Source: an uncultured bacterium
Lineage (GTDB): Bacteria; Desulfobacterota; GWC2-55-46
Reading direction: 5' to 3'
DNA length: 48,055 bases
Assembly (NCBI GenBank): GCA_905339405.1
Contig: CAJPGC010000009.1
Location: 1-48,055, forward strand
The notes under the pieces are model-generated. The model had not been told where the DNA came from, did not search any database, and worked only from the letters and a program-made list of their open reading frames with translations. The first letter of the stretch is position 1. Each line of letters begins with the position of its first letter. Position numbers and translations under genes: made by a program. Below, piece after piece: positions 39,661-47,544 of this stretch.

Positions 39661-39718
39661 AGGCCCGCTCAGGTTAAGGTTGATTTACTCTTTAACAATT
39701 AAAAAAGCATTTTAGTCC

Positions 39719-39839
39719 CGGCTGCTCAAAAAGTTCCATATGCAAGGCGTCGAGGAGCGAGGAATGAGGCGTACTCTGTTTGTACGCCGCAATTACGAGC
39801 GACGCTGACAACGCCGCAGATGGACTTTTGGAGCAGCCG
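39719..39839. repeat. 121-bp palindromic repeat, GGTTGCTnAAAAA family, copy 2
   Basis: CGGCTGCTCAAAAAGTTCCA faces TGGACTTTTGGAGCAGCCG. The centre has GCGTAC-tctgttt-GTACGC. Internal GAGGAGCGAGGAATGAGGCG matches copy 1 (2952-3070) in reverse orientation. It fills the gap between rlmH and the lapB-like gene and ends 1 nt from the rlmH stop. Confidence 0.75.
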
Positions 39840-39840
39840 G

Positions 39841-40311
39841 TCAGTGGGAATACGGCTCGCCTCTCATTATGGTGAACGCCCTGTAGACCTGCTCGTACAG
39901 TACGAGGCGCGCGAGGTCATGGGGCAGCGTCATAGCCGAGAGCGACAATACGAGGTCGGCCGCGTCATAAACGTCCTTGTGGAGCCCGTAGGCCCCGCCG
40001 ACCACGAAAGTAACGTTCTTTCTCCCCTGGTTCATGAGCCCTTCGATGAACTTCGAGAAGGCGGCCGAGCTCATTGAAGAGCCGGTATCAGCCAGGGCGA
40101 CCGTGTAGCCGCCGCCAGCGAGCGCGGAAAGAATCCGCTGCCCTTCTTTACGTAGGACGTCTTCCCTGGGGACCTTCGGGGAAGCGCCTTCGTCCCTCAC
40201 CTCCACCGTCTCAGCCGGAACGTACCTTCTGATCCTCTTGAGGTAGTCTGAAGAGGCCTCCGAGATGGCTGCCTTCTTGACCGGGCCGACGCAGACGAAG
40301 GTTATCTTCAA
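39841..40311 (-). CDS. rlmH: 23S rRNA (pseudouridine1915-N3)-methyltransferase
   Basis: RlmH methylates pseudouridine 1915 in helix 69 of 23S rRNA with SAM, as a knotted dimer. The 156-residue protein is of normal length. Family motifs: MKITFVCVGPVKKAAISEAS, FVVGGAYGLHKDVYDAADLV (SAM-binding knot) and LPHDLARLVLYEQVYRAFTI, ending RGEPYSH. It lies 6 bp downstream of rsfS. Confidence 0.97.
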   Translation of the reverse strand: MKITFVCVGPVKKAAISEASSDYLKRIRRYVPAETVEVRDEGASPKVPREDVLRKEGQRILSALAGGGYTVALADTGSSMSSAAFSKFIEGLMNQGRKNVTFVVGGAYGLHKDVYDAADLVLSLSAMTLPHDLARLVLYEQVYRAFTIMRGEPYSH

Positions 40312-40317
40312 CTGCCG

Positions 40318-40803
40318 CTACCCGTTCTTCTTTTTTCCGGCCTTTGCCGCGGCGGGTTTTTTAACCGCCTTTTTCGGCGCGGCTGGCTTTTTGGCAGCGG
40401 CCTTTTTAGCGGCCGGCTTCGCTTTGGGTGCTGGTGTTGTCTTCGGCTTTGGCGCGGGCTTGTCCTTCACTTCCGTTGAAGGGGCTTCTGCCCAGAGGCC
40501 TTCGAGGTCGTAGAACGACCTTACCGGCTCGAGGAAGATATGGACGACCACGTCGACGTAGTCGATGAGCGCCCACCTGCCTTCGGTTGCTCCTTCGATC
40601 CCGAGCGGCCTCTCGCCCTTTTTCCTCAGCCCCGCGTCTATCGCGTCCGCTATGGCCTGGACCTGCCGTTCGGACTCCGCGCTGCATATGAGGAGGTAGT
40701 CCGAGACTGATGAAAGCTTCTTTATGGTGAGTATGACGACCTTGTCTGCCTTTTTCTCGAGGGCTATTCTTGCGATCTCGAGCGCTTTTTTCTTCGGTTC
40801 CAG
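40318..40803 (-). CDS. rsfS: Ribosomal silencing factor RsfS, apparently starting at CTG
   Basis: RsfS binds ribosomal protein uL14 and blocks subunit joining under starvation. The translated core (KKALEIARIALEKKADKVVI, SSVSDYLLICSAESERQVQA, GIEGATEGRWALIDYVDVVV, HIFLEPVRSFYDLEGLW) is complete and in one frame. Between the upstream in-frame stop and the core there is no ATG, GTG or TTG. The only good start is CTG at 40803, with AGGAG 7 nt before it. The 161-residue product carries a ~55-residue Lys/Ala/Pro-rich tail (PAPKPKTTPAPKAKPAAKK), longer than usual. An ATG at 40551 exists but would remove most of the domain. Confidence 0.85.
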   Translation of the reverse strand: MEPKKKALEIARIALEKKADKVVILTIKKLSSVSDYLLICSAESERQVQAIADAIDAGLRKKGERPLGIEGATEGRWALIDYVDVVVHIFLEPVRSFYDLEGLWAEAPSTEVKDKPAPKPKTTPAPKAKPAAKKAAAKKPAAPKKAVKKPAAAKAGKKKNG

Positions 40804-40831
40804 TTGACTGCTCCTTTTGCTTTATTCAGGG

Positions 40832-41467
40832 CTATTTGTAGAGCCCCTCGTTTTTTATGAACTCTATCGCGCTGTCCGGCAGGAGGTACCTGACGCTTCG
40901 CCCCTTCCTGACGCGCTCCCTTATGGCTGATGAAGATATGTCAATGGGCGTGGTGTCGAGGTAAGTGATAGAATTTCCGCCGGAATTGACGTATGCCGCA
41001 ACCCCGGCATCATACCAGAACTCTCTGGCCAGTTCAACCGGAAGCACCTCTTCAAGGGGCCTTGACGGATGGTTCGGCCTCGGGGCCACTATGAAGCTTG
41101 AAAGCCTGAGCAGTTCCCTGTATTCATGCCAGCTCGCGATGTCGTTGAAGGAGTCGCTGCCGAGTATGAGCGACACTTTTGCGCCGTCCTTCATGAGCTC
41201 CCTTACGGTATCGACCGTGAACGACCTGCCTTCGCGCCTTATCTCGAGGTCTGAGACGGTAAAGCCGGGGTTGTCCTCGATGGCGCGCTTCACGAGCTCG
41301 AAGCGCACCCTCGCTGGCGTGAGCGATTCCGTCAACTTGTGCGGCGTGATATGGGAGGGCATGAAGACCACGCTGTCGAGGCCGCAGCTCTCCCTTACCT
41401 CTTCGGCGAGCCTGAGGTGTCCGTAATGGACAGGGTTGAAAGTGCCTCCAAATACCGCTACGCGCAT
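40832..41467 (-). CDS. nadD: Nicotinate-nucleotide adenylyltransferase
   Basis: NadD joins nicotinate mononucleotide and ATP to deamido-NAD in NAD synthesis. The 211-residue protein has FGGTFNPVHYGHLRLAEEV (nucleotide-binding HxGH) near the start, ILGSDSFNDIASWHEYRELL in the middle and ISSSAIRERVRKGRSVRYLL near the end (ISSTxIR motif). It heads the nadD-rsfS-rlmH order common in bacteria, with 28 bp to rsfS. Confidence 0.96.
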   Translation of the reverse strand: MRVAVFGGTFNPVHYGHLRLAEEVRESCGLDSVVFMPSHITPHKLTESLTPARVRFELVKRAIEDNPGFTVSDLEIRREGRSFTVDTVRELMKDGAKVSLILGSDSFNDIASWHEYRELLRLSSFIVAPRPNHPSRPLEEVLPVELAREFWYDAGVAAYVNSGGNSITYLDTTPIDISSSAIRERVRKGRSVRYLLPDSAIEFIKNEGLYK

Positions 41468-41588
41468 CAGTTCCCCTTAAGGAGGGATCAAAAAAAGATA
41501 TGCTATCCCATTGAATTTACTGTGTCAACCGTTTAAGGCGCTTGTACCGCCTCCCTTCCATTTCCAATGCCCCTGTAGTAGAATTGAA

Positions 41589-42929
41589 ATGATTATGAAG
41601 GAAATGGACCTTTTCGGAAAAAACGGAACAGGGGTGAACCCTGCCCCCCTTGCCGAGAGGATGAGGCCGTCAACTCTTTCAGGCTTCGTCGGGCAGGAAC
41701 ACCTCGTCGGCGAAGGCAAGATACTGGACAGGGTGATAAAAAGGGGAGAGCTCCCCTCGCTCATACTCTGGGGCCCTCCCGGGACCGGCAAGACGACGCT
41801 GGCGCGGATAGTCGCGGAGGCCTCCAAGGCCGACTTCGTCGAGTTCTCCGCCGTGCTCTCCGGGGTCAAGGAGATAAGAGAGGTCATAAAGGCCGCGAAG
41901 GACAGCCTGAGGCTCGGCAGGAAGACCGTCCTTTTCGTCGACGAGATACACAGGTTCAACAAGTCCCAGCAGGACGCTTTTTTGCACAGCGTTGAGGACG
42001 GCACCATTACACTCATCGGCGCAACCACGGAGAACCCGTCATTCGAGGTCAACGCGCCGCTCCTTTCGCGGTGCAAGGTCCTTGTGTTGGAGGCCCTCAC
42101 TGACGAAGCCATAAAAAAGATACTCACGGAAGCCCTCTCCGACAACGAGCGGGGGCTGGGTGGCTCGAAGGTTGAGATAAGCGGCGACGTCATCGATTTC
42201 ATAGCCGGCAGCTCGGCAGGTGACGCAAGAAGCGCCCTCAACTCCCTTGAGGCCGCCTTCATGATAACCGAGCCCGGCCCCGATGGCATCAAGAGGATAA
42301 CCCTCGAATCCGCAACCGAAGCCATGCAGAAAAAGGCGCTCCTCTATGACAAGTCGGGCGAAGAGCATTACAACGTAATATCGGCCTTCATAAAATCGAT
42401 GCGCGGGTCGGACGCCGACGCCGCGCTCTATTGGCTGGCGCGCATGGTCGAGGCCGGGGAAGACCCTTTATTCATAGCGAGACGGATGGTCATATTCGCC
42501 TCAGAGGACATAGGGAACGCCGACCCGAGGGCCATAATGGTCGCCAACGCCGTAAAGGACTCGGTCGATTTCATAGGCATGCCGGAGGGCTGGATACCCT
42601 TGGCGCAGGGAGTAGCCTACCTGGCCACTGCCCCCAAGTCCAACGCCTCGTACATGGCCTACATGGAAGCGGCTGACGACGTCAAAAAACACGGAGCCCT
42701 GCCGGTGCCGCTGCACATAAGGAACGCGCCGACGAAGCTCATGAAAGGGCTCGGCTACGGAAAAGGCTACAAGTACCCGCACAGCTTCAAGGACGCCGTT
42801 GCCGACCAGGACTACCTGCCCGACTCCCTGAAGGGCCGCGCCTACTACAGACCGACCGACAGGGGATACGACAGGAACATAGCCCAGATGATGCGGGAAA
42901 GAAAGGAGAAGAAAAAAGAGAGCAAATAA
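41589..42929 (+). CDS. rarA: Replication-associated recombination protein RarA/MgsA
   Basis: An AAA+ ATPase acting at stalled replication forks with SSB. The 446-residue product has Walker A GPPGTGKTTLAR, Walker B LFVDEIHRFNKSQQDAFLH and sensor GATTENPSFEVN, followed by the C-terminal tetramerisation region (AYMAYMEAADDVKKHGALPV, LKGRAYYRPTDRG). Several ATGs lie at 41589, 41595 and 41604, none with a good ribosome-binding site. I give the first that keeps the family N-terminus. It is divergent from nadD. Confidence 0.94.
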   Translation: MIMKEMDLFGKNGTGVNPAPLAERMRPSTLSGFVGQEHLVGEGKILDRVIKRGELPSLILWGPPGTGKTTLARIVAEASKADFVEFSAVLSGVKEIREVIKAAKDSLRLGRKTVLFVDEIHRFNKSQQDAFLHSVEDGTITLIGATTENPSFEVNAPLLSRCKVLVLEALTDEAIKKILTEALSDNERGLGGSKVEISGDVIDFIAGSSAGDARSALNSLEAAFMITEPGPDGIKRITLESATEAMQKKALLYDKSGEEHYNVISAFIKSMRGSDADAALYWLARMVEAGEDPLFIARRMVIFASEDIGNADPRAIMVANAVKDSVDFIGMPEGWIPLAQGVAYLATAPKSNASYMAYMEAADDVKKHGALPVPLHIRNAPTKLMKGLGYGKGYKYPHSFKDAVADQDYLPDSLKGRAYYRPTDRGYDRNIAQMMRERKEKKKESK

Positions 42930-43037
42930 AAAGCCGCCCCTGCCGCCCAAACAAAACCGCTCCAGCACAGCATTAAACTTCCTGGCACATACCTTCCTTG
43001 ATAAAATAATGGTGTAAAGGGGCTGAGCCTCCGGACA

Positions 43038-43055
43038 TTGTGACAAAAGTCACTG
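43038..43055. promoter_or_regulatory. CRP/FNR-family-type operator
   Basis: TTGTGA-CAAAAG-TCACTG is a dyad of the TGTGA-N6-TCACA type used by CRP, HcpR and related regulators. It lies about 130 bp upstream of the ACT-domain gene. The other bases in 42930-43182 show nothing I can name. Confidence 0.4.
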
Positions 43056-43182
43056 CCAAAACTGCCCGCTGAGGAGAAGAATCAAAAAGCTGCCCGGGAG
43101 CGGACAACCTTTCACCAAAAGACCTCCCGATAAAACTCCCCGTGGAATCCAGCTGGTCTTTCCCATGAAGGAAGGAGAAGGA

Positions 43183-43677
43183 ATGAAGCGTTATGCTCTT
43201 GTGGCCTTCGGGCCTGGACGCGGAGAGATAGGGGAACTTTTCAACTCATTATTTAAAAACGGCTGCACGATCGATTCGTGCCTGCTGACCTCGACAGGAA
43301 AAGGGTTCTCCGCCTCGATACTTGTGCTCGGCAGGAAAAGCGGCGTTTCAAAGGCCGTAAGTTCCCTTAAAAACCGGCTGGTAATAAAGGCGAGTCCCGT
43401 TGAAAAGGACGGCCAGGCCCTTCCCGGCAACCTCCAGATAACGCTCTACGGCCCGAACAGGCCGGAGACCATATCTCTCCTTTCAGAACTTATCGCCTCA
43501 GAGGACGGGGAGATAACCGAAATAGAGTCCAGGTCTGTCGGCGACATGAGCGTCGTAGCCCTGCAGGCCTGCTGTCCTGGAAGACCCTCCGGCATACGCG
43601 CCCGGCTCATGAAACTCTCCAAAAAGCTAGGGCTCAAGGCTTCCATCGAACGGATAAAGCCGGAAGACCTCATCTGA
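43183..43677 (+). CDS. ACT-domain protein (GcvR-like)
   Basis: A 164-residue cytoplasmic protein with two ACT domains (about 1-75 and 85-160). KRYALVAFGPGRGEIGELFN opens the first, NLQITLYGPNRPETISLLSE the second. ACT pairs of this type bind amino acids; the closest named relatives are the glycine-cleavage repressor GcvR and similar small regulators. Start 43183 has GGAG 6-9 nt upstream; the ATG at 43165 is less likely. Confidence 0.8.
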   Translation: MKRYALVAFGPGRGEIGELFNSLFKNGCTIDSCLLTSTGKGFSASILVLGRKSGVSKAVSSLKNRLVIKASPVEKDGQALPGNLQITLYGPNRPETISLLSELIASEDGEITEIESRSVGDMSVVALQACCPGRPSGIRARLMKLSKKLGLKASIERIKPEDLI

Positions 43678-43691
43678 AGCGGCCGAAGAGC

Positions 43692-43723
43692 TTGTCAACC
43701 AAAGGGCATGATTGAGTTGACAA
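43692..43723. promoter_or_regulatory. BirA-type biotin operator with the bioB -35 element
   Basis: TTGTCAAC (43692-43699) and GTTGACAA (43716-43723) are perfect inverted half-sites separated by 16 nt. Known BirA operators have TTGTnAAC-N16-GTTnACAA, the same geometry. The right half contains TTGACA (43717-43722), a perfect -35 that would serve bioB; the -10 is weak (TATTCC region, 18 nt on). The operator sits between the ACT-domain gene and bioB. The birA gene is not in the window. Confidence 0.75.
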
Positions 43724-43734
43724 TCATGCCCTTT
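43701..43734 (+). terminator. Terminator-like hairpin after the ACT-domain gene
   Basis: AAAGGGCATGATTG pairs perfectly over 14 bp with CAATCATGCCCTTT, loop AGTTGA. A T-rich stretch (CTGTGTTATT) follows rather than a clean T-run. It overlaps the right half of the BirA-type operator. Confidence 0.65.
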
Positions 43735-43780
43735 CTGTGTTATTCCAAAATATTGAAAGTACCCATAAAAGGTGAAGAAA

Positions 43781-44770
43781 ATGAAAAACGGCATACTCGC
43801 GCTCGCCCTTGAAAAGGGGCTCGAAGGCACAGGGGTCACTCCGGCCGAGGCATTGGCTATCACGGAACTTCCAGAGACTTCCATTTACGAGCTCCTGGCC
43901 GTCTCGGAGCGCGTAAGAAGGACCCACCTCGGGGTCGAGGTAAACCTCTGCTCGATAGTGAACGCCAAAAGCGGCCTGTGCAAGGAGGATTGCTCGTTCT
44001 GCGCCCAGTCGGTAAAATACTCGACCGGCGTGACCGAATACCCAATGTCTGAGCCGGGGAAGATCGTCGGGGCCGCCAAGGAGGCTGCCGCCTTCGGCGC
44101 GAGGGAATTCTCGATAGTCACGAGCGGCACGGCCATAGAAAAAGAGCGCGACATAGCGGCCCTGACCTCTGCCCTTCGGTCGATGAAGGAGAGCGTTGCG
44201 ATGGAACGGTGCGCCTCCCTCGGCATTCTCTCCCGCGACACCCTCATGAAGCTCAAGGAGAGCGGGCTGGAGAGCTATCACCACAACCTCGAGACCGGGA
44301 GGAGCTTTTTCCCGAAGGTCTGCACGACCCACGAGTACGACGAAGACGTAGAGGTCGTAAGGACGGCCAAAGAACTCGGATTCCATGTATGCTCCGGCGG
44401 GATATTCGGCCTGGGCGAAGGCTGGGACGTAAGGGTCGAACTCTTTGCGACTTTAAAAGAGCTCGGCGCGGATTCCGTACCCATAAACTTCCTCAACCCC
44501 AGGCCCGGCACCCCTCTTGAGAATGCGCAAAACTTGAAGCCTGTCGAATGCCTCAAGATAATCGCGCTGGGGCGTCTCATGATGCCAAAAACCGACATAG
44601 TCGTCTGCGGAGGAAGGCAGGTGAACCTGCGCGACCTGCAGCCGCTCATTTTCGCCGCCGGAGCCAACGGCATGATGATAGGCAACTACCTCACCACCCC
44701 TGGCAGGGAGCCCGGCGACGACCTACAGATGCTCGCCGACCTGGGATTGAGACCCAGGGGCTACAAATAA
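43781..44770 (+). CDS. bioB: Biotin synthase
   Basis: BioB inserts sulfur into dethiobiotin, the last biotin step, as a radical-SAM enzyme. The 329-residue product has the cluster-binding CKEDCSFCAQS (CxxxCxxC), then YHHNLETG, CSGGIFGLGEGWD and LNPRPGTPLEN. All catalytic cysteines are present, and the Arg of the second cluster lies in the C-terminal part. ATG 43781 follows AGGTGA at 6 nt; a GTG at 43772 is less likely. It is first in the bio operon. Confidence 0.97.
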   Translation: MKNGILALALEKGLEGTGVTPAEALAITELPETSIYELLAVSERVRRTHLGVEVNLCSIVNAKSGLCKEDCSFCAQSVKYSTGVTEYPMSEPGKIVGAAKEAAAFGAREFSIVTSGTAIEKERDIAALTSALRSMKESVAMERCASLGILSRDTLMKLKESGLESYHHNLETGRSFFPKVCTTHEYDEDVEVVRTAKELGFHVCSGGIFGLGEGWDVRVELFATLKELGADSVPINFLNPRPGTPLENAQNLKPVECLKIIALGRLMMPKTDIVVCGGRQVNLRDLQPLIFAAGANGMMIGNYLTTPGREPGDDLQMLADLGLRPRGYK

Positions 44771-44772
44771 CG

Positions 44773-45930
44773 ATGCGCGATGAGATTATCGAAGAGATAT
44801 CTAAACTTACGGCCCTTGGCTTAAAGAGGACTTTAAGGCTTGTGGAAGGCCCGCAAGGCCCCCGGGTCACCATGGACGGTACCGAAGTAGTGCTCATGTG
44901 CTCTAACGACTACCTGGGCCTTGCCAACCACCCGCTCGTAAAAGAAGCTGCGATAAAGGCCATCGAAAAGTGGGGCACGGGGGCCGGGGCCTCGAGGCTC
45001 GTCTCCGGCAACATGGAAGCCCATGTCATCCTCGAAGAGCGCATAAGGGAGTTCAAACGCTCTCCCTCGGCGCTCCTCTTCAACTCCGGCTATAATGCGA
45101 ATATGGGGCTCATAACCGCTCTGGCCGACAGGGGGACAGAAGTCTTCTCGGACAGGCTCAATCACGCCTCTATAGTAGACGCCTGCGTCCTGAGCCGCGC
45201 CAAAGTGAAAAGGTACGCCAACAGGGACGTCGACGCCCTCGAGGGGCTTCTCAAGGCTTCGAAGGCCAAGAAAAAGCTCATAGTCACCGACAGCGTCTTC
45301 AGCATGGACGGCACCATGGCACCGCTGCCGGAGATAACAGGCCTGCTTGAAAAACATAACGCCATGCTCGTACTAGACGACGCGCACGCCACCGGCGTGC
45401 TCGGCGAACGCGGCCGGGGGAGCCTCGAGCACTTCAATATCAAGGAACACCCCTCCATAATACAGATGGGCACGCTCGGCAAGGCCCTCGGCTCGTTCGG
45501 GGCGTTCGTCACAGCCGGGCAGGAGATAATCGACCTTCTCATATCGAGGTCAAGGCCGTTCATCTATACGACGGCTCTGCCGCCGTCTGTCTGCGCCGCC
45601 GCCACAAAGGCTATAGATATTATAGATAAAGACCAGGCACTTATAAGAAAACTCTGGGAAAATACTTTAATAGTTACAAAGGGGCTGAAAGAAGCCGGTT
45701 TCGATACGATGGGAAGCCGGACGCCAATTATCCCCGTTAAGGTCGGCGGCAATCAAAAGGCAATGGAGGCCTCAAGAAGGCTCCTCGAGCATGGCGTATT
45801 CGTGCAAGGAATAAGGCCTCCTACCGTCCCTGAAGGCACAGCGAGGCTCCGGGTGACGGTCACGGCAGCACATACCGGAGAAGACCTTAAAACAGCTCTT
45901 AACGCGTTCAAGGAGGCCCTCAGTGCCTGA
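44773..45930 (+). CDS. bioF: 8-amino-7-oxononanoate synthase
   Basis: BioF joins pimeloyl-ACP and L-alanine with PLP. The 385-residue product has VLMCSNDYLGLANHP, GAGASRLVSGNMEAH, DDAHATGVLGERGRG and the PLP-lysine in MGTLGKALGSFGAF. The start lies 2 nt after the bioB stop and begins MRDEIIEEI. Length and motifs match the alpha-oxoamine synthases; the BioF assignment rests on the operon context as well. Confidence 0.96.
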   Translation: MRDEIIEEISKLTALGLKRTLRLVEGPQGPRVTMDGTEVVLMCSNDYLGLANHPLVKEAAIKAIEKWGTGAGASRLVSGNMEAHVILEERIREFKRSPSALLFNSGYNANMGLITALADRGTEVFSDRLNHASIVDACVLSRAKVKRYANRDVDALEGLLKASKAKKKLIVTDSVFSMDGTMAPLPEITGLLEKHNAMLVLDDAHATGVLGERGRGSLEHFNIKEHPSIIQMGTLGKALGSFGAFVTAGQEIIDLLISRSRPFIYTTALPPSVCAAATKAIDIIDKDQALIRKLWENTLIVTKGLKEAGFDTMGSRTPIIPVKVGGNQKAMEASRRLLEHGVFVQGIRPPTVPEGTARLRVTVTAAHTGEDLKTALNAFKEALSA

Positions 45931-46711
45931 CGAGCCGCTCTTTTTCGTACACGGATGGGCAACCGACAGCTGGACATGGAACGAGGCCGCGAAGGGCTAC
46001 GGGAAAAGGGCCGTCATGGTCGACCTGCCCGGACATGGTGGCCCGGGGAGATGGGACGAACCTTCACTCAAGCCAGCCGTCCTGGAGATAAAAGAGCGCC
46101 TCAAGACAATCGGCAGAGGCAAGGCCGTCGGGGTGGGCTGGTCTCTTGGCTCGATGGCGCTCGTCGCGTCCCTTTCCGAGCTGAAGGATTCTTTCAGGGC
46201 GCTCGTGCTGGTCGGGGCGACTCCCTGTTTCGTTGAAAAAGAGGACTTCCCCTGGGGCCAGCCAAAGGCGCTGGTCAAGAGGATGATTATGGACATGAAA
46301 AAAGACCCGGGAGCGGCCCTCGAAAGGTTCTATTGCCTGAACTTTACGGATGAAGAGAAAAAGACGAAAGCCGCGGCCTCGATGGTCGAAAGGTACGCCT
46401 TTCCAGGGCCGATTTCATGCGAAGGAGATGTGCCGGGCTGCTTTCCTTCTTTCAAATACGACGAGATAACAAAAGCCCTCGAGGCGCTCTACATGACGGA
46501 CCTGAGGGAAGAGCTTAAGGCAATCGACATCCCGGTCCTCCTTGTCCACGGTGAGGAGGACGCCGTCTGCCCCATGGGCGCGGCGGAGTACATGGGAAGC
46601 AGGATACGGAACGCCAGGCTCGAGGTCTTTGGGAAAGCCGGGCACGCCCCCCATGTCACCGAACCGGAACTATTTCAGAGGACGGTTAATGATTTCCTCG
46701 CAACACTCTGA
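45923..46711 (+). CDS. bioH: Pimeloyl-ACP methyl ester esterase
   Basis: BioH removes the methyl group from pimeloyl-ACP methyl ester to end the BioC-started pathway. The 262-residue alpha/beta hydrolase has HGWATDSWTWN, nucleophile GWSLGS, Asp in VHGEEDAVCP and His in GKAGHAPHVTEP. The start is GTG at 45923, preceded by AAGGAGG at 6 nt, and it overlaps the bioF end by 8 nt. Other carboxylesterases (BioG, BioJ) can do this step; the fold and motifs fit BioH best. Confidence 0.88.
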   Translation: MPDEPLFFVHGWATDSWTWNEAAKGYGKRAVMVDLPGHGGPGRWDEPSLKPAVLEIKERLKTIGRGKAVGVGWSLGSMALVASLSELKDSFRALVLVGATPCFVEKEDFPWGQPKALVKRMIMDMKKDPGAALERFYCLNFTDEEKKTKAAASMVERYAFPGPISCEGDVPGCFPSFKYDEITKALEALYMTDLREELKAIDIPVLLVHGEEDAVCPMGAAEYMGSRIRNARLEVFGKAGHAPHVTEPELFQRTVNDFLATL

Positions 46712-46725
46712 TTTTATAAAATAAT

Positions 46726-47544
46726 ATGACTTTTGACAAAGACGCCATAAAACGTTCCTTCTCGAAAGCCGCCTCAACCTACGACGAGTTCTCCGGTTTC
46801 CAGAAGGACGTTGCCTTCGAGGTATTCGAGAAGCTCTCGGGGCTGCTCCAGAAAAAGGAGCCTGCCTTCGTGAATGCGCCAGCGGTCCCGGCAATGGCCG
46901 AAGGCTTCAGCTTCCTCGACGTCGGCTCTGGCACCGGCAGGCTCGCCGCACTGGTTGCGGAATCAATACCCGGCTCAAGGGTCGTCGCCTCTGACATCGC
47001 TCTTACGATGCTTCAGAAGGCGAGAGAGAAGAACGGGTCTTTGGGACTGGCGGCAGCTGACTGCTGCTCCCTGCCTTTCAGGGACGGGCTCTTCGATTTG
47101 GTCGGCTCGTCGCTGGCCCTCCAGTGGGCTCGGGAGCTGAAAGCGGCCTTTCAGGAAGCGGCGCGGGTCATGAAGCCGGGCGGGCTCTTCGTCTTCTCCA
47201 CGCTCGGCCCTTCAACCCTTTGGGAGCTGAGAGAGTGCTATAAGGCATACCGGGCGGTCGAGTTCAAGGACAGGGCGGCAATCGAAGCCGCTATTGCCGC
47301 CTCGGGGCTCGAACTCGTCTTCATCGAAGACAGGCTCATAAAGAGACGCTACGAAAGCTTCTCCGGTCTTCTGAAGGCATTGAAGAACATAGGCGCGACG
47401 CCACCAATGGAGTGCGGCAAGGGGCTCTCCCCAGGAAGGCAGCTGCGGGAAGCTGGCAGACTCTACCACGAACAATTCCCCTCCCCTCAGGGCGGGGTCG
47501 AGGCAAGCTACGAACTCATACTCGCCGCAGCGAGAAAGGTATGA
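46726..47544 (+). CDS. bioC: Malonyl-ACP O-methyltransferase
   Basis: BioC methylates malonyl-ACP with SAM to begin pimelate synthesis on the fatty-acid cycle. The 272-residue product has [20 protein letters not shown] at the start, SAM-binding [13 protein letters not shown], and [20 protein letters not shown] and [13 protein letters not shown], as in BioC. The gap to bioH is only 14 bp and A+T-rich. Confidence 0.94.
   Translation: MTFDKDAIKRSFSKAASTYDEFSGFQKDVAFEVFEKLSGLLQKKEPAFVNAPAVPAMAEGFSFLDVGSGTGRLAALVAESIPGSRVVASDIALTMLQKAREKNGSLGLAAADCCSLPFRDGLFDLVGSSLALQWARELKAAFQEAARVMKPGGLFVFSTLGPSTLWELRECYKAYRAVEFKDRAAIEAAIAASGLELVFIEDRLIKRRYESFSGLLKALKNIGATPPMECGKGLSPGRQLREAGRLYHEQFPSPQGGVEASYELILAAARKV

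Noticed and set aside
40318-40551. 77-codon ATG-started frame as the whole rsfS gene
   Set aside because: It leaves out most of the conserved domain, which continues without break up to CTG at 40803.
42930-43182. Possible leader RNA before the ACT-domain gene
   Set aside because: Some short palindromes exist, but no consistent fold or known motif such as a glycine riboswitch was seen.
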